This document shows positions 61,169 through 64,000 of a DNA stretch of 64,000 nucleotides, in pieces; within the stretch, counting starts at the first letter, position 1; each line of letters begins with the position of its first letter. Both the position numbers and the translations under genes were made by a program. The stretch lies in the NCBI RefSeq assembly GCF_000378245.1, contig NZ_KB899491.1, forward strand, positions 186,001 to 250,000, written 5' to 3'. The notes below the pieces were generated by a model that was not told the DNA's origin, did no database searches, and saw nothing but the letters and a program-made list of their open reading frames with translations. Origin of the DNA: Aromatoleum toluclasticum ATCC 700605 (GTDB lineage: Bacteria; Pseudomonadota; Gammaproteobacteria; Burkholderiales; Rhodocyclaceae).

Positions 61169-63019
61169 ATGCCCCAGTATCGTTCCCGTACCTCCACTGC
61201 CGGCCGCAACATGGCGGGCGCCCGCGCATTGTGGCGCGCCACCGGCATGAAGGACGGCGACTTCGAAAAGCCGATCATCGCCATCGCCAACAGCTTCACG
61301 CAGTTCGTCCCGGGGCATGTGCACCTGAAGGATCTCGGCCAGCTCGTCGCGCGCGAGATCGAAGCCTCGGGCGGCGTCGCCAAGGAGTTCAACACCATCG
61401 CCGTCGATGACGGTATCGCCATGGGCCACGGCGGCATGCTGTATTCGCTGCCCTCGCGCGAGCTGATCGCCGACAGCGTCGAGTACATGGTGAACGCGCA
61501 CACGGCCGACGCGCTGGTGTGCATCTCGAACTGCGACAAGATCACCCCGGGGATGCTGATGGCCGCGCTGCGCCTCAACATCCCGGCGATCTTCGTCTCG
61601 GGCGGTCCGATGGAGGCGGGCAAGGTCAAGTGGGAAGCCAAGGTGATCTCGCTCGACCTCGTCGACGCGATGGTCAAGGCCGCCGACAGCGCCTGCTCGG
61701 ACGAGGAAGTCGACGCCGTCGAGCGTTCCGCCTGCCCGACCTGCGGCTCGTGTTCCGGCATGTTCACGGCCAACTCGATGAACTGCCTCACCGAGGCGCT
61801 GGGCCTGTCGCTGCCGGGCAACGGCACCGTGCTCGCGACCCACGCCGACCGCGAACAGCTCTTCCGCAAGGCCGGCCGCACGATCGTCGACATGGCGCGC
61901 CGCTGGTACGAGCAGGACGACGCCTCGGTCCTGCCGCGCTCGATCGCGAGCTTCAAGGCCTTCGAGAACGCGATCAGCCTCGACGTCGCGATGGGCGGTT
62001 CGACCAACACCGTGCTGCACCTGCTGGCCGCCGCCCGCGAGGCTCAGGTCGATTTCACGATGGCCGACATCGACCGCGTCTCGCGCAAGGTGCCTTGCCT
62101 GTGCAAGGTTGCGCCCGCGGTGGCCGACGTGCATATCGAGGATGTGCATCGTGCCGGCGGCATCATGGGCATCCTCGGCGAGATCAATCGTGCCGGGCTG
62201 CTGCACGCCGAAGTGCCGACCGTGCATAGCAAGACCCTGGGCGAAGCGATCGCGCGCTGGGACATCATGCAGGCGCACGACAACGCCGTGTTCGAATTCT
62301 ACAAGGCTGCGCCGGGCGGCGTGCCGACCCAGGTCGCGTTCTCGCAGAACCGCCGCTGGAACGAGCTCGACATGGACCGCTCCAAGGGCATCATCCGCGA
62401 CCGCGCCAACGCCTTCACCCAGGACGGCGGCCTCGCCGTGCTGTACGGCAACATCGCCGAGAAGGGCTGCATCGTGAAGACGGCCGGCGTCGACGAGTCG
62501 ATCTGGAAATTCACCGGCAAGGCGCGCGTGTTCGAGAGCCAGGAAGCCGCGGTCGAAGGCATCCTCGGCGACAAGGTCGGGGCGGGCGACGTCGTGATCA
62601 TCCGCTACGAAGGTCCGAAAGGCGGCCCCGGCATGCAGGAGATGCTGTACCCGACGAGCTACCTGAAGTCCAAGGGGCTGGGCAAGGCGTGCGCGCTGCT
62701 CACCGACGGCCGCTTCTCCGGCGGCACCTCCGGCCTCTCGATCGGCCATGCCTCGCCGGAAGCGGCATGCGGCGGCGCGATCGCGCTGGTCGAGGAAGAC
62801 GACACCATCGAGATCGACATCCCCAATCGCAGCATCCGCCTGGCGGTGAGCGACGACGAGCTCGCCCGGCGCCGTGCCGTGATGGAGGCGAAGGGTAGCC
62901 AGGCCTGGAAGCCGGCAAATCGCCAGCGTGTCGTGTCGGCTGCGCTGCAAGCCTACGCGGCGCTGACGACCAGCGCCGACACCGGCGCTGTGCGCGACGT
63001 CACCCAGGTGCAACGCTGA
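61169..63019 (+). CDS. ilvD: Dihydroxy-acid dehydratase
   Basis: This 616-residue enzyme of isoleucine and valine biosynthesis matches the length of the long, [4Fe-4S]-type E. coli IlvD. It has the cluster/active-site segments [32 protein letters not shown] and [20 protein letters not shown]. The start [20 protein letters not shown] is typical. It is divergent from the YceH-like gene, and a weak hairpin (GGCATCC/GGATGCC at 63064-63079, then GGTTTTG) follows the stop. Confidence 0.97.
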   Translation: MPQYRSRTSTAGRNMAGARALWRATGMKDGDFEKPIIAIANSFTQFVPGHVHLKDLGQLVAREIEASGGVAKEFNTIAVDDGIAMGHGGMLYSLPSRELIADSVEYMVNAHTADALVCISNCDKITPGMLMAALRLNIPAIFVSGGPMEAGKVKWEAKVISLDLVDAMVKAADSACSDEEVDAVERSACPTCGSCSGMFTANSMNCLTEALGLSLPGNGTVLATHADREQLFRKAGRTIVDMARRWYEQDDASVLPRSIASFKAFENAISLDVAMGGSTNTVLHLLAAAREAQVDFTMADIDRVSRKVPCLCKVAPAVADVHIEDVHRAGGIMGILGEINRAGLLHAEVPTVHSKTLGEAIARWDIMQAHDNAVFEFYKAAPGGVPTQVAFSQNRRWNELDMDRSKGIIRDRANAFTQDGGLAVLYGNIAEKGCIVKTAGVDESIWKFTGKARVFESQEAAVEGILGDKVGAGDVVIIRYEGPKGGPGMQEMLYPTSYLKSKGLGKACALLTDGRFSGGTSGLSIGHASPEAACGGAIALVEEDDTIEIDIPNRSIRLAVSDDELARRRAVMEAKGSQAWKPANRQRVVSAALQAYAALTTSADTGAVRDVTQVQR

Positions 63020-63205
63020 CGCAACGATAGCCGCCGCCGCAATCCCGAGCGGACTGCGGCGGCGGCATCCCCGGATGCCAGGCGGTTTTGCACGGCGAAT
63101 GTGATCCGCGTGCATATGGAATGTGTCCGACGGGGGCCGTCGGATGCAGTGTGAGCGTCTTCCTCTGCCTTGACCGCCCCGCAGGTGCCCTCTACCATCC
63201 CGCCG

Positions 63206-63400
63206 ATGGACGCTGAACTGAACAAGCTGGAGCATCAGGTCGAACAGATAGTCGGCCTGCTCGAATCGTGCCGGGCGGAAGGGCGCGAGCTGCGCACGCG
63301 CGTCGTGCGGCTGGAGGCCGAGAACCGCACGCTGGCCGAAAAGGTCCGTCTCGCGACGGAAAAACTCGAAGGACTGCTCGCGCAACTGCCGGAATCCTGA
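63206..63400 (+). CDS. Small coiled-coil protein (ZapB-like, TIGR02449 type)
   Basis: The protein is 64 residues from the ATG at 63206 and almost entirely coiled coil (ELNKLEHQVEQIVGLLESCR, then LRTRVVRLEAENRTLAEKVR). Such proteins are encoded immediately upstream of zapA in many beta- and gammaproteobacteria and resemble the FtsZ-associated ZapB. It is one base from zapA. An open frame from a TTG at 63170 would add 12 residues. Confidence 0.8.
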   Translation: MDAELNKLEHQVEQIVGLLESCRAEGRELRTRVVRLEAENRTLAEKVRLATEKLEGLLAQLPES

Positions 63401-63401
63401 C

Positions 63402-63704
63402 ATGCCCACCGACACCCTCGACATCTCGCTGCTGGGCAAGACCTATTCCGTCGCCTGCCGCCCGGAGGATCGCGAAGGACTGCTCGCGGCCATCGCCTTC
63501 CTCGAAGAGAAGCTGAACAGCCTTGCGGCGCGCACCAACGCGTCCGGCGAGAAACTGGCTGTCATGACCGCGCTGAATATCGCGCACGAATTTTTGCAGT
63601 TTCAGCACTCCGGCGGGTTTGACATGCAGGCCGCGAAGCGTAGAATCGGTCTCGTGAATGCGCGACTCGATGGAGTCCTAGCGCAGCAGGAAAAGCTTTT
63701 CTAA
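63402..63704 (+). CDS. zapA: ZapA, FtsZ-associated cell division protein
   Basis: This 100-residue protein has the ZapA start (TDTLDISLLGKTYSVACRPE, with the following DREGLLAAIAFLEEKLN) and a central NIAHEFL helix leading to a C-terminal coiled coil. It promotes FtsZ protofilament bundling at mid-cell. The order small coiled-coil gene, zapA, 6S RNA is the common one in this group of bacteria. Confidence 0.94.
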   Translation: MPTDTLDISLLGKTYSVACRPEDREGLLAAIAFLEEKLNSLAARTNASGEKLAVMTALNIAHEFLQFQHSGGFDMQAAKRRIGLVNARLDGVLAQQEKLF

Positions 63705-63739
63705 CAGGTAGTTAGCGCGGATTGGTGTGTATGTAAGGT

Positions 63740-63918
63740 CAATCCCCGCTGTGTCGTCGAAGTCGTAGATTCCTTGGACCAATGTCGAGAGACTTGGTCG
63801 CGGACCATGGATACCGCAGGTGTGCATGCCCCTAGCCGGGTGAGCCTGATGCGGAAGGAAAGCGACCTCCCTGAACCCCAGGTTCAGGATGCCGACGGAG
63901 GCGACACTGCGGGGGCCA
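63740..63918 (+). ncRNA. ssrS: 6S RNA
   Basis: The gene lies directly after zapA, its usual place. The 5' part (CCCCGCTGTGTCGTCG, from 63744) pairs with the 3' part (GGCGACACTGCGGGG, to 63915), giving the closing stem. The 3' half contains CCTGAACCCCAGGTTCAGG, equivalent to the CTTGAACCAAGGGTTCAAGG hairpin of E. coli 6S RNA, and an unpaired centre that mimics an open promoter. 6S RNA binds the sigma-70 RNA polymerase in stationary phase. The 5' end is only approximate. Confidence 0.85.
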
Positions 63919-63925
63919 AACGAGA

Positions 63926-63957
63926 GAGGCGCGGATTTCGGTCCGCGCCTCTTTTTT
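63926..63957 (+). terminator. Intrinsic terminator after 6S RNA
   Basis: GAGGCGCGGA and TCCGCGCCTC form a perfect 10-bp stem with a TTTCGG loop, followed by six T residues. It begins eight bases after the 6S closing stem and is the strongest terminator on the + strand in the window. The remaining 40 bases to the window end show nothing recognisable. Confidence 0.92.
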
Positions 63958-64000
63958 GCTTTTGTTTTTGCTTTGTCCGGCGCCGGAGCCGGAGCGCCGC

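Overview
The window is a chromosomal segment of a high-GC, Gram-negative betaproteobacterium. Gene content and protein style suggest the Azoarcus/Thauera/Aromatoleum group of the Rhodocyclales; this is an inference from pilS-pilR-pilA, the zapA-6S RNA order, several TonB-dependent receptors and an FTR1-type iron system, and no 16S rRNA gene is present to confirm it. No rRNA, tRNA, prophage or CRISPR array was seen. Coding density is high, and many neighbouring genes overlap by 1-8 bases.

Layout. 1-3.3 kb: the tail of a probable RND pump gene, a DUF2892 membrane protein, a PilZ protein, dsbB, an FMN azoreductase and a pirin. 3.4-6.3 kb: a YbiB-like protein facing two tandem beta-hydroxyacid dehydrogenase paralogues and a tiny membrane protein. 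6.4-9.4 kb: a class II aldolase and mtnA in one overlapping unit (probable 5'-methylthioadenosine salvage by the DHAP shunt), divergent from a methionine-type aminotransferase. 9.5-14.4 kb: type IV pilin control, with pilS-pilR convergent on pilA. pilA has a near-perfect sigma-54 promoter and an upstream array of TGTCA-type sites. A frameshifted REP-associated transposase (RAYT) lies between pilR and pilA. 14.5-15.4 kb: toxin-antitoxin debris, namely a ParE-like C-terminal remnant and an MNT nucleotidyltransferase paired with a HEPN-like partner that stops before its catalytic motif.

15.5-26.2 kb is a copper/silver resistance block: cupredoxin, cusF, cusC, cusB (with a fused CusF domain) and cusA on one strand. 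They diverge across a perfect inverted-repeat operator from cusR-cusS, which is followed by a DUF411 protein, a small exported protein and a c-type cytochrome. 26.3-29.9 kb carries azlCD, a bestrophin homologue, an exported rhodanese and a PepSY-type membrane protein.

29.9-53 kb is largely an iron island: three TonB-dependent siderophore receptors; an FTR1 system (P19-like protein, porin, cupredoxin, FTR1 permease, polyferredoxin); a MacAB-type exporter with its outer-membrane channel; exbD, exbB, tonB; and bfr, bfd, hemP. Three control regions (about 34.3, 44.4 and 53.0 kb) share the same Fur-box-like core, which suggests one iron regulon. A two-subunit molybdenum hydroxylase (36.9-39.5 kb) interrupts it.

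53.1-64 kb is mostly housekeeping: a fumarylacetoacetate-hydrolase-family enzyme; a three-gene unit of periplasmic binding-like protein, porin-like protein and PAS-GGDEF-EAL protein; malonyl-CoA decarboxylase; lgt; a YceH-like protein; ilvD; a ZapB-like protein; zapA; and a 6S RNA gene with a strong terminator. Five full copies and one fragment of a roughly 100-bp palindromic REP/BIME-like repeat lie between genes, in the same window as the broken RAYT.
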